A stretch of 64,000 bases of DNA, taken from the NCBI RefSeq assembly GCF_000471905.2, contig NW_006497672.1:1542133-1606132 (forward strand), in the 5' to 3' direction. Positions 35,773 to 46,439 of this stretch are shown here, one piece after another (position 1 is the first letter of the stretch; each line of letters opens with the position of its first letter). A program made the position numbers and the translations under genes. The DNA is from Amborella trichopoda. Taxonomy: Eukaryota; Streptophyta; Magnoliopsida; Amborellales; Amborellaceae. The notes below the pieces were generated by a model, which made no database searches, was not told where the DNA came from, and saw only the letters and a program-made list of their open reading frames with translations.

Positions 35773-36943
35773 TGTCACGACCCCGCACCCTGACCCTTAT
35801 CGTTCCCAACCAGAGGGCGATTGAATGTAGGATCGCGATCGGAGGCCGCGCATGTTACTCAGGTGGGAGTGGCATCAACACGTGTTATAAATGCGGAATA
35901 AAAGCAAACCATGACATATTTCCAAAATCATCTCCTAACTATTAGCTTATGCAAGGAAACATCATGAAGCCAAGTCTAGCTTAAACTAGACTCACAAGAG
36001 TAGAACCCCACAAAAATTCAAGGCCATCAAAAGGATTTCAGTGCTCATTTCCATCATGAGAAGGCAAGCTTTATGGAAAATACAGTCATCATTTTACACA
36101 TGTTTATATTCAAACTATGCTCAAACCATGCTTCATTTATGTTCTATGCTTATGGGTTTGCAAGATAGTGATCTACTTACCTTTTTGTGTCCCCAAAGGT
36201 GATCCCAATCTCCTTCCATAGTCTCTTCACCAAGGTTCTCAAGCTCTCTACAATGGCACAAAGGGCTAAACTTGGGCTCCAAAACGTGATGTGTAGAGAG
36301 AGAAAGAGAGACTTTATACTCCAAAGGTGGGGAGGTGGCACTTTGTGCTTGCCAAGTGGCCTTTCAAAGGTATGTAGGTTGACAATTGGGCACACATGGC
36401 AGCATGCAGTCAACATGTGGCCGTCTTGCTTCATGCACGACAGTGGCTCCTCTCTTCTTCTTTCTCCCCTATCGTCGCGTGCACTCTCTCCTCTTCTTCT
36501 CTTCTATCATCGTGCACACTACGCCATAAGCACTGACTCCTCTTCTTCTCTCCTATCGCCGCATGCATTCTCTTATCTTCTTTTCTCCTATCGCTGTGTG
36601 CATTTCACCGCATGTACTCTCTCTTCTTCTTCTTCTCTCCTATCACCATGCGCACTTCGTTGTGCGCACTTTCTTCTTCTTCTCTCTTATCACAACGCAC
36701 TCTCTCTTCTTCTTCTCTCCTATCGCCGTGCGTACTTTGCCATGTGCACTCTCTCCTCTTATTCTCTCCTATCGCTGCACGTACTTCGCCGTGTGCACTT
36801 TTTCTTCTTCTTCTCTCCTATCGTCGCGCGCACTTCACCACATGTTCTTCTTTCCGATTGCCACACGCACTTCGCCGTGCGCACTTCTCTCATATCGTCG
36901 AGCGCAGCGACTACAATGTACTCAAGAAATTTGAGTTGTTACA
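35773..36943 (-). repeat. Gypsy 3' LTR with internal minisatellite
   Basis: The LTR is about 1171 bp, with TGTAACAACTC at its 5' end and ...GGGTCGTGACA at its 3' end on the minus strand. From about 36430 to 36900 (plus strand) it is built of imperfect units with 'cttcttctctcctatcgccg' and 'tgcgcacttcgc'. These leave a chance 289-codon frame on the plus strand. The same unit type is found in the truncated 5' LTR at 38330-38570. Confidence 0.75.
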
Positions 36944-37044
36944 TCATCCCCCCCTTAAAAGATTTTGTCCCCAAATTCGTGTCTCGATTAATTAAACAAC
37001 TGGGGGTACTTATTCCGGATCTCATCTTTTCCTTCCCATGTTGG

Positions 37045-38310
37045 TTCTTCCTTTGAGTGGTATTACCATAAAATATGAATAAGGGGGATTTATTTGTTGC
37101 ACAAAATTTGCACCCTCCTGTCTAGAATTTCAATCGGCTGCTCGATATAAGTCAGGCCTTCGTTAACTGTCAATGACTCATACTTCAAAACATGGGACGG
37201 ATCTGGCTGATATTTCCTCAACAAAGACACATGAAACACATCATGAATTATTTGTGTGGCAAGGCAAGCCGATAAGCCATACCTCCTACTCTTTCCAAAA
37301 TTTCGAATGGTCCAATAAAACGTGGGCTCAACTTTTCTTTCTTGCTGAATCTCATAATACCCTTGGTCGATGATACTTTCAGGAAAACTCGATCACCTAC
37401 CTCAAACTCAAGGCTTCTTCTTCGATTGTTGGCGTAACTCTTTTGCCGACTCTGAGCAATTTGAGCCTCTCCCGAATCAAGGCAATATTTTCTAAGGTCA
37501 CTTGAACAATTTCGGGCTCTAACATCTTTTTTTCACCGACCTTATCCCAACAGATCGGTGATTGGTACTTCCTTCCATACAGGGCTTCAAAAGGTGCTAT
37601 TAGGATACTAGCCTGGAAATTGTTGTTATAAGCAAATTCTATCAAAGGCAGACAATCCTCCCAGCTTCTTTTAATATCAGTAACATAGGCTCTTAACATT
37701 TATAGAGTCTGAATAGTTCTTTCTGATTGCCCATTCGTTTGGGGGTGAAAAGCAGTACTGAATGTGAGTCTTGTCCCCAATATTGATTGCAAACTGTCTG
37801 AAAATCTTGAAGTAAATCTAGTATCCCTATAGGACATGATACTGACAGGCGTTCCATGTAATCTTAGAATTTCTTTAATGTACAATTGGCCCAATTTGTT
37901 CAGAGTATAAGTGTTGCGGACCGGTAAGAAAGGAGCTGCTTTCGTCAGTCGGTCTACAATGACCCAAATACTATCATGTCCAGTGCCTGTCTTGGGTAAG
38001 CCAGAGACAAAATCCATGATAATGTGCTTCCACTTTCACTCCGGCATGAGCAAGGGTTGCAACAGTCTAGCGGGTTTTTGATACTTAGCTTTCACTTGCT
38101 GACATGTTAAGCACCTGGAAACAAACTGTGCTACTTCATTTTTCATATCATTCCACCAAAATTTTTTCTTCAAGTCCTGATACATCTTAGTATTCCTCAG
38201 GTGCACAATATAACAAGAGTGGTGTGCTTCTTCTAAAATAACCCGCTTCACGTTCTCAATATTTGGGACACAAACCCGATCTTTAAATCTTAATAGACCG
38301 TTCCCACTAA
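37045..38310 (-). pseudogene. Gypsy integrase (zinc finger, core, C-terminal part)
   Basis: Three adjacent frames follow in order on the minus strand. First is the H2C2 zinc-binding part (38251-38036), with HHSCYIVHLRNTKMY and CLTCQQVKA. Next is the DDE core (38017-37700), with [20 protein letters not shown] and [12 protein letters not shown]. The third (37699-37397) has WEDCLPLIEFAYNN and ALYGRKYQSPICWD. Further on, a VGDRVFLKVS and LSPRFIGPFEI tail is readable at about 37400-37290. A stop separates the core from the following part at about 37700. The zinc-finger part is separated by one stop and the upstream pol is deleted. Confidence 0.88.
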
Positions 38311-38329
38311 CAGAGAAATCTTATTTTCA

Positions 38330-38600
38330 CCTATAGTCGTACGCACTTCGCTGCAGGCACTCTCTCTTCTTCTCTCCTATCACCTCACGCACTCTCTTTT
38401 TTTCTCTCCTATCGTCGTGCGTACTCTCTCCTCTTCTTCTCTTCTATCGCCGCTTGCATGCTTTCTTCTTTATCTCTACTATCGCTACGCACATTCTCTC
38501 TTCTTCTTCTTTCTTATCGTCGCACACACTTCCCCTTCTTCTTCTATCCTATCCTCGGGTGCAGCTACTTCATCGTGCTTAAGAAATTTGGGTCGTTACA
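38330..38600 (-). repeat. Truncated gypsy 5' LTR
   Basis: It begins TGTAACGACCCAAATTTCTT on the minus strand, matching the 3' LTR start with a few changes. It contains the same minisatellite units and then stops abruptly next to integrase sequence. The primer-binding site and the whole 5' half of the element are missing. Confidence 0.75.
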
Positions 38601-38639
38601 CAGTGCCACAAAGGCTACTCATAAAATCTCATAGTCATA

Positions 38640-40865
38640 AAGACTTATCAACTGGCTCACAAATGCTCTAACATGCCACAAAGCCATCAATTATGATGAT
38701 CTCTTAATTCATCTAAGTCCCATAACAACCACACTCCTTTCTAATGGGTAAATATTAATATCCTTTGTTAATGGATCAGAAACCATCATCTATATAGGAA
38801 GATAACTAGCTTCTACCTCTTATTTGCCACAAATTCTCTTGTGGAGTGATATTTCTTCGTAATATACTTTGACTTGCCATAATACATTGGGTAGTTTGAA
38901 ATGACTATTGCTGCTTGACTATCATAATATATCATTGTAGGCCCATGCTCGTATTTGATTAGTGGCATTTCACTAAGAAATTACCTTTTGAATATTGCAT
39001 CTCTTGAAGCATGATACAATGCAATGTACTTTACTTCTATTGTACAATGTTAGATACATTTTTTTTTTTTACTACCCCACGAGACACATGTCCAACCAAA
39101 AGTAAATAACCATCCAGATGTTAATCTATATTCATCAACTTCACCTCCTAAATTAAGATTGCTATATCCCTCAAGGATTAGATTCTTAGTGCTATAACAT
39201 AAGCCATAATCATGTGTCCCTTTTAACTATCTAAATATTCTCTTAACCAATTTCCAATGCTCAATACTAGGATTGATCATATATCGACTAGAAAATCTCA
39301 CTACACAAATTATATCGGTTTAAGACAATATAACTAAGTGACCCTACAGCCTGTGCATAAGGAAAATCATATACGCTTTCTTTCTCTTTATTAGTTGTAG
39401 GGCACATTTCCTTTATTAATCTATAATTTTTATCAATTGGAGTAGCCATGGTTTAGAATTCTCCATTCTACATTTCTTTAGTACTTTTAGAATATATTGC
39501 TCTTCTAGTAATTTTAGTTCCTTACATATAGTTAACATATCCTATATCTTTCATCTCAAACTTAGAGGATAACCACATCTTACATTCCTCAATGGCTTTT
39601 CCATCATTTCCTATTATGGTTATATCATCTACATGCACGACCAAATTAAATGAACACCCAATTGTCTCTAGTGTATACACAATAATTTGTAGTTATATTC
39701 TTAAATCCATATTCTCTAAGTATATGTGAGAATATCAAATACCATTGTTTTTAGATTGTTTTAAATCATTTAATGATTTAATTAATTTGCATCTTTTATT
39801 TTATTCACCTTTACATTCAAAACCTTCAGGTTGAGACATGTAAATTTATTCTAATGGAAGATTTCCTGGCTATAGGTAAAATTTTTTCTTTGTAGTCAAT
39901 GCCTTCCGTTTGACTAAATCCCATAGCCACCAACCTTGCTTTTATATCTATTAACACTTTCATCAGAATTAAGCTTTTTGGAATATACCCATTGACAATC
40001 AATTGCCTTTCTATTTGTAGGTAATTCTGCTAATACCCATGTTTTATTATTTATTAAAGACTCATATTCAGTCCTCCTAGCTTCCATCCATCTCATTGCT
40101 TAAGGTGAACGAATAACTTCTTTAAAATTACATAGTGCTTCATTAACTTCATTATAATATACATATTCATCTAAATAACAAGGTTTTTTATTCTTCTTGA
40201 TACTACTTCTCGGCTCAAATTAGTAGTACCAATTTGAGAAGAACTTTCTACATCAATTATGTTAGGATTTTAATGTTCTTCTTCCCCACTTTGCTCTAAA
40301 ATTCTAGTTCCGTTTACCTTTGATGTTAGAAGTAAACATGTCTACTCTCAAGAATTTCTTTAAATTGTTTGTATAAAATTTATATCCCTTAGAGTCATTG
40401 ATTCTCCCACAAATATGGACTTTATAGTTTTGGGTCCTAGCTTCTCACTCTTCTCACAGGGAATATGAACATGTGTCATAGAGCCTCATACCTTGATATG
40501 GTCTAGATTGGGTTTCCTACCAAACCATAACTCATATGGTGTTATATTAGTTGATTTGGAAGGCACTTTATGTTATGTATATGTTGCTGCCATGATAGCT
40601 TCTCCCTAAAATTGATATTCTCTACCGGCTTCTTGAATCAATATATCGATTAAAACTCTATTTTTCACTTGGCCATTCCATTTTTGTTGAGAGGTGTAAG
40701 GCATAGAGGTTTGGCTAAGTATTCTATTGTTATTACAAAACTCACTAAATCTATTTGGTCTATATTCTCCTCCTCTATCATTTGTAAGAATCTTGATTTT
40801 TATATTTAAGTGGTTTTCAGCTTCTAATTTATATCTTTAAAATCTGTCTAGTGATTCGTCTTTAT
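38640..40865 (-). pseudogene. Copia pol remnants (integrase C-part, RT start, RNase H)
   Basis: The minus strand gives integrase core fragments near 40865-40500, an RT N-terminal frame at 40096-39914 (MEARRTEYESLINNKTW and CQWVYSKK), and an RNase H end near 38950-38800 (YYDSQAAIVISNYPMYYGKS). Stops and frameshifts are frequent and no single frame exceeds 60 codons. Confidence 0.7.
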
Positions 40866-41560
40866 GAGAAATGAACTCTGTAGAATCAATATGATACATA
40901 CAGAGACATACATGTTCGTATGGATACATACATTCTCTTTTTACAATTTTTTGTATTTATACACATGTGCTTGGAAGATTGTTTCTAAATTTTTAGATTT
41001 CACTATCGATGACATATTAAATTCTTTCAAATTTTGTGTAAACAAAAAATATACTATTAATTTTTTGATTTCGTATATGATGCCTAGAGATGATTGTGGT
41101 CATAGAAAGTAAACGATCCACAGAGCATAAAATCCCTTTAAATAAGGGAAGTATGTCATTAGGTCGTAGCTAGCAATGGTCCAAATCGTATTGGAAAATC
41201 CCAGTCATTGCATAGGAGACTCGAGACTCTGGGGAGGTGTAACATCCACCTTGATGAATATGCAAATGAACAATAAAAATTGATTCCAAACCCTAATATG
41301 TTCATCTTACAAGACTTGATCGTCCATTTCAAGTTTCACTAGCCATGTGGACGAACATGATGTTTTGAGCCCAATTCGATCTATTCGCAATATTTTTACA
41401 CACAATATTGATGGTGAATCTGACTCCAATCTATTTATTCATTACCGTTTTGTGTCTAGGATATAGTATTTGCTGTTTGGGTTACTTAGGGTGAATTCTC
41501 TATTACCCCAAATTTGTGATGGGTGTTTTGTCACTGTTAACCTTTCAACATTTACCTTCC
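40866..41560. other. Non-coding stretch
   Basis: The copia similarity ends at about 40865, and the LINE similarity starts at about 41560. Between them I see short frames only and no recognisable motif. Confidence 0.4.
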
Positions 41561-42301
41561 CTGTGCAGTATGATGTGGAATATAGCAAGAGGGGTAGTGA
41601 TGTGGGAATTGTGGAAAGAGAGGAATAGATGGATATTTGGCGTGGTTTGTTTATCGTTTGAGAGAGTGCTATCCAAGATTCAAGTTTCCATTTAGTGTTG
41701 GGCATCTATTACTAAAAATAGTGGGGAATTATATAACTTGATGTCTTGTTAAATTTGTAGAATCTTTTTCTGATGGGCAGTTTTAAGACTAGATCAATAA
41801 GCATATGGGTAGTACCGTCCTTAGGAGGATTCAAAATAAACTTTGATGGTAGCTCCCTGGATAACCCGAGGGTAGCAGGTATAGGAGGTATGCTGCATAA
41901 CGCTTTTGGTGAGGTTATTTTTACCTTTGTAGGGCTGGCTGGTATAGTTACTGCAAATCACACAGAATTACTCGCTGTGTTAGAAGGTTTGAAGGTCTTA
42001 ATTGCTAGAAACATTGGCAGTTCTTGTGTGATTGAGGGTGACTCTATGAATGTGATTCATTGGTGTAATAAGGAGCGTCAAGTTCCCTGAGAGTTAAGGT
42101 CTTGTTGGCTTCAAATTGTGAACCTAGTGGAACCATTGTCTATAACTTTTCTTCATGATTATAGGGAGACAAATTCTTTGGTAGACCATCTTGCTAAAGG
42201 AGGCACAACTTTGTCGTCTCTTTCTATTTCTTCAGATGTAATCTCCTTTTCATGAGGCTTTTTTTAATAAAGGTTACAAGTTCTTAAAAAAAAAATAAAA
42301 T
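41560..42301 (+). mobile_element. LINE 3' fragment (RNase H), plus strand
   Basis: The fragment begins with the linker VMWELWKERNRWIFG at about 41610. RNase H follows at 41773-42090 (FKINFDGSSLDNP, VIEGDSMNVIHW) and then the DNA beyond a stop, with a NSLVDHLAKGG tail near 42170. The poly(A) is at 42285-42301. Stops at about 41697 and 42088 disable it. The open RNase H frame of 105 codons is among the better preserved in the window. Confidence 0.8.
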
Positions 42302-42439
42302 AAAGTACTAATATGTATTTTTATCCTAAAGTTTTACATCCAACTTTTTGAACCAAAACCAATTTACCTTAACTTAAAAAGCAATAGTCATTTCTTTGTA
42401 GGTAATGTTGTCAATGATAACAACCTCTATTAATAGTTA

Positions 42440-42945
42440 GGAAAAGGTTTCTATATTTCCCCTACATAGAAGATCTATGCTTCTCCTACCATCCAGCCGT
42501 CCAATTTTGATCAAGAGAGCCACTCACCGTTTGATCTAAGGTCCGACGTCTTAAAGTATTTTATTTTTATTTATTTTTATACAAATTATATGAATGTGAA
42601 ATTTGGTATTTTCCATCTTCACATTGGGCGCACCTATAAAAAATATTAAAAATAATTTTTGATAAAATATAATGACGAAAATACCACTTGAATTTTTAGG
42701 GGTATTTTGGATATTTTATTTTATTGGAAATATGTTTTTAATATTTGTCCGCTATTGCGAGTTTAATAGAGGATTGGACATCCAAAATTGGTGTCAAAAT
42801 AGTTTACAGAAAAAATTAAAAATAAAATAAAGTAGAGACGTGACATTGTGATTGGGGCAATCTTAGCCCTTCATTCAAAATTGACGGTAGGATAATGGGA
42901 AATATATAAGTTTTATGCTGTAGGGGAAGCATAGAAAGCTTGCCC
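42440..42945. mobile_element. MULE-type MITE with 9-bp target duplication
   Basis: The 506-bp unit has inverted ends. The left end is GGAAAAGGTTTCTATATTTC; the right end in reverse complement is GGGCAAGCTTTCTATGCTTC. Both continue with CCCTAC. The flanks are perfect 9-bp repeats TAATAGTTA (42431-42439 and 42946-42954). Nine-base duplications are characteristic of Mutator-like elements. It has no transposase. The interior shares nearly all its sequence with the DNA at 42.98-43.32 kb. Confidence 0.85.
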
Positions 42946-43074
42946 TAATAGTTATACATACTTCTTTATAGAAAAGGCAAGCTTTCTATGCTCCCCCCTA
43001 CAATATAGAAGTTCTATCCTCCCCTTACCATTTAGCGGTCCAATTTTGATCAAGAGAGCCACTCACCGTTTGAT

Positions 43075-43094
43075 NNNNNNNNNNNNNNNNNNNN
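43075..43094. other. Assembly gap (20 N)
   Basis: Twenty N bases lie inside the second copy of the MULE-type repeat. The neighbouring MITE (42440-42945) suggests that about 70-80 bases belong here, so the gap length is a placeholder. Confidence 0.95.
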
Positions 43095-43552
43095 TGTCAT
43101 CTTCTCATTGGGGCGCACCTATAAAAAATATTAAAAATAGTTTTTTGATAAAATATAATGATCAAAATATCCCTTGAAAATTTTAGAAGTATTTGGGTCA
43201 TTTTATTATATTGAAAATATTTTTTTTATATTTTTGCTAGTGCGAGTTTAATAGAGGAATGGACGTCCAAAATTTAGTGTCAAAACAATTTATAAAAAGA
43301 ATTAAAAATAAATATCCTCCCCAAGCTGAGATTAGTTCATTCCAGTTGTCACAAAGATAAAAGTCATCGGCTAAGCCCGGAACCGATTTGAAATAGCCCG
43401 CAGTAAAGAGAGAGAGAGTAACCCATTTATAGGTTTAGAGAAATAGAAAGCACGAGAGAAGGGGAAAGTTCAGGAAAGAGGAGAGAAAGTGCAGCGCCTA
43501 TGGAAGAGAGAGAGAAACCCATTTAGGCACGTCACGTCTTCCTACGAGTGGG

Positions 43553-43609
43553 ATGGATTCCATAGTGAGAGAGACTAAACGCATCGGTCGAGAAGAGGGA
43601 GAAACACAG
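43553..43609 (+). other. Candidate first coding exon inside the MULE-like element
   Basis: An ATG opens a 19-codon frame (MDSIVRETKRIGREEGETQ) that ends exactly at CAG|GTAAGAATAC, a strong 5' splice site. It sits just inside the left inverted end, where MULE promoters often drive carried genes. No downstream exon in the same phase was identified, so it may not be used. Confidence 0.3.
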
Positions 43610-45005
43610 GTAAGAATACTCCACCCATCTCTCGACTCCCCTTCTTCTCTCTCTAACTTTTCATTTGTTATGTTGTAATTTCTTTCTAATTGTTGCCACT
43701 AAGTCTATTCTTCTGAAAAATTTTTCCATTTTTTTTTTCTTGGATTCTAATTTATAGGTTTTATCTCTCTCTTTTTTTTTCATTGGATCAAAGGATTGCT
43801 TTCACAATTGTGTGTATTTTCTGCATCTTAATGGCGGTATTGTGATTGATTCATTGGTATTGGACTGGAAATTTGTTTTGTCATTTGAATCTAGGAGTTG
43901 ACTTTAGAGGACCAAGAAATTAGGGGAGAGAGGCGGTGAAGCAGAGAGAGAGAGAGAGAAAGAACTTGTACTTCTTATTTCCACAACGTGAGGTCACATT
44001 GGAGGCTTCCACTTTATCCTTTGGATGCTTAAACTTGCATCTTTGACCAAACTTGCACTTTTGTCTTCATGAAGTACTGCATAAGTGAAAGAAAAATATA
44101 GAATCAGCATACACAAAAGAAAATTAATAGGTTAAAGACAACCTAAGCATAATAATCTTATGTTTTAATAATTCAAAATATTATAAGAAAGAAAGAATTC
44201 AACAGTACAAGACAATCGGGCTCCCCGATTGTTTAGCCATGCCCCGAAGGCCTTTTTCTTGTTTTATGGTGTGCCATCGTGGCTAATGCTGTAATAAGAA
44301 TTTGTCGACTTGAATTACTGCTACTAGCTACTCACATGTTGATGGCTATTTTGCATTATTAAGTTGCTAACAGCTTTACCTTCCAACCTTCATGTTAATT
44401 TTCTTGGTGGCTTTATAATTGTTCTCTAATTATTACATGGCCCCAAATTGTTGTCCCAAATTGTCTCTGTCCTGTTCTTTTTTGTTTTGCATATTTAGGA
44501 GTATTAAAGAGGCGTATTTAGGAGTATTAATGGGGCGTGCAGTTAGGACTGTTACAGAGGCGTGCAATCTCTCAATAGAGGCGTGCAATCCCTCAATTTG
44601 GTTATCTTTCAGCCATCATGTAAGCTTCGTTTGGATATGATTGAAAAGGGTGTGGTTTGCATAAAGTTGCAACCTCAAAGTATCAAAGGAAGGTGGACCT
44701 TCATACTTGCTCCTGCGATGTAATTTTGGTGTCGGAAATGTTAAAATGGGCAGGTTGAGGCTTAGTGTTTCTTTTTTATTAAGGAAATTTGGTCTAGGTA
44801 GTAAAAATGTTAAAATGGGAAAACAATGGTAGTTTTAATCACTTCTCATGGTGTATGAAACTGGGGGAGTTAGAAATGGCATTTTTTTCTGATATAAATT
44901 AAAAATGAAGGTTATCTCCACGCCCATACATTTTATAGTTATTTTCTAGTATTTTTATATCCCAAATTTCTATTTGAAATTCATAAGTTACAAGTTTGGA
45001 ATAGT
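43610..45005. other. MULE-like interior, left part
   Basis: It contains a (GA)n run at about 43940-43960 and short repeated words 'tatttaggagtattaa' and 'gaggcgtgcaatc' at 44495-44600. There is no recognisable coding domain. Confidence 0.4.
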
Positions 45006-45014
45006 TCAGACCGG

Positions 45015-45725
45015 GAGTAAAACGTGTCAGATCGGCTAGAAGGTTTGGTGCTGGACCGAGAACAAAATGTGTTAGACCAACCTTCTGGGCACTAGAAAGT
45101 TTTGTGTAGGATTGGGAGTAAAATGTGTCGGACCGGCCTTCTGGGCATCAGTAAGGTTTTGTGATGGACAGGGAGTAAAATGTGTCGTATTGACCTTTTG
45201 GGCACAAGAACGTTTTGTGTCGGACCGGCCTTCTGGGCACTAGAATGTTTTGTACCAAATCAAGAGTAAAATGTGTCGGACTAGCCTTCTGGGCACCAGA
45301 AGGTTTTGTACCGGATCGGGAATAAAATGTATTGGACCGGCCTTCTGGGCACTAGAAGGTTAAAGTAAAATGAGTCGGACCGGACTTTTGGGCACCAAAA
45401 GGTTTTGTGCCAGACCGGGAATAAATGTGTAGGATCGACCTTCTATGCACCAAAAGGTTTTGTGCCGGACCGAGACTAAAATGTGTCGGACCGGCCTTCT
45501 GGGCACCATAAGGTTTTGCGTTGGACCGGGAGTAAAATGTGTCAGACCGTCCTTCTGGGTACCAAAAGGTTTTGTGCTGGACTGAGAGTCAAATTTGTCG
45601 GACCGGTCACCAGAAAGTTTTGTGCCAGACTGTGAATAAAATGTGTCGGACTGGCATTTTGAGCACCATAAGGTTTTGTACTGGACTGGGAATAAAATGT
45701 GTCGGATTGACATTCTGGGCACATA
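45015..45725. repeat. Tandem array of about 56-bp units
   Basis: About 13 imperfect copies are present of a unit reading roughly 'aaaatgtgtcggaccggcc', then 'ttctgggcaccagaaggttt', then 'tgtgccggaccggg'. The unit contains short dyads (ccggaccgg and ttctgggcaccagaa). Some copies are shortened or partly doubled. A chance 120-codon minus-strand frame (45722-45360) simply reads through it. Confidence 0.9.
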
Positions 45726-45894
45726 AGTAATTGTGTTTATAGAAAATTTTTTTTGGTGACAAATTTGGAGTACTATTATTTTAGTGTTAGAAGCGAATGA
45801 GTACTATTGGAAGCGCAAACCACCCATAGAGTTCGTAGGGGGTAGAGAGAGACAAACAGACATACACGCAAAGAGTGAGAATGGTTGTGGGATA

Positions 45895-46255
45895 GTGTGA
45901 GAGATCTACATATTGTTTGCAATATATGGAAGCTATACAAAAATTCCATTTTGAAGCCATACAAAAGTTCTATTTGCAATTTCAATTTGCAAAATGGAAA
46001 GCTATACAAAACTTCCATTTCGAAGCTATTCAACATACACTTTGAAACTTTACAAAATTCTACTTACAACATGAATTTGCACCGTATGGAAGCTATACAA
46101 AAATTCCATTTCGATGCTTCATTCCAAGCAAGGTCTTCTCCACTAGCAATGGGCTTGCAAAACATTTCTGAGATGATGAGCTTGATTGTTGAGCATCGGG
46201 CTTGCAAAAAATTTATGAGATGATGAGCTTGAGGGTTGACCATTAGGCTTGTAAA
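45895..46255. repeat. Short imperfect tandem repeats
   Basis: At 45930-46120 the word 'ggaagctatacaaaaattcc' and variants recur at least four times. At 46125-46250 a unit with 'gggcttgcaaaa' and 'gagatgatgagcttga' occurs about three times with a period near 55 bp. No coding domain. Confidence 0.6.
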
Positions 46256-46439
46256 AAAAATTCCAGTATTGTTTTTAAAGACATAGCCTCTGCTTTGGCT
46301 TTTTACATTGTTATCCAAACTGATATAATCATAGAAAATTTTAAAAATACATTAGCTTGGTAACTAATTCAAAATGAAAACCAATTGAATATGGAAAAAA
46401 CAAAGCATTTAACATAAAACACATGTCATTATGTCCTAG

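Larger units (their letters stand above)
35773..38600 (-). mobile_element. Ty3/gypsy element with internal deletion, nested in copia
   Basis: The minus strand starts TGTAACGACCC at 38600 and ends GGGTCGTGACA at 35773. Flanking 5-bp repeats TAGTG (35768-35772) and CAGTG (38601-38605) match at 4 of 5. A full 3' LTR (35773-36943) is preceded by a purine tract (minus strand of 36944-36958, TTAAGGGGGGG). The 5' LTR keeps only about 270 bp and is fused near 38330 to the integrase zinc-finger region. Gag, protease, RT and RNase H are therefore gone. Confidence 0.8.
34441..40865 (-). mobile_element. Ty1/copia element, truncated, with a nested gypsy insertion
   Basis: Copia sequence lies on both sides of the nested gypsy element (35773-38600). 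Right of it, the minus strand reads integrase pieces (about 40865-40500: KILTNDRGGEYRPNRFSEFC, then YTSQQKWNG, then APYEL-type WFGRKPNLDHIKVWG). Next come the RT start (40096-39914, EARRTEYESLINNKTWVL) and the RNase H end near 38940 (IYYDSQAAIVISNYP). Left of it are the 3' end and LTR. The 5' half (gag, protease, most of integrase, 5' LTR) is missing. Many stops are present. Confidence 0.75.

Noticed and set aside
36187..37056. 289-codon plus-strand open frame
   Set aside because: It runs through the gypsy 3' LTR minisatellite and across the purine tract into integrase DNA on the wrong strand. Its Ser/Leu/Arg-rich reading comes from the repeat.
45360..45722. 120-codon minus-strand frame
   Set aside because: It is an open reading through the 56-bp tandem array with periodic peptides and no domain.
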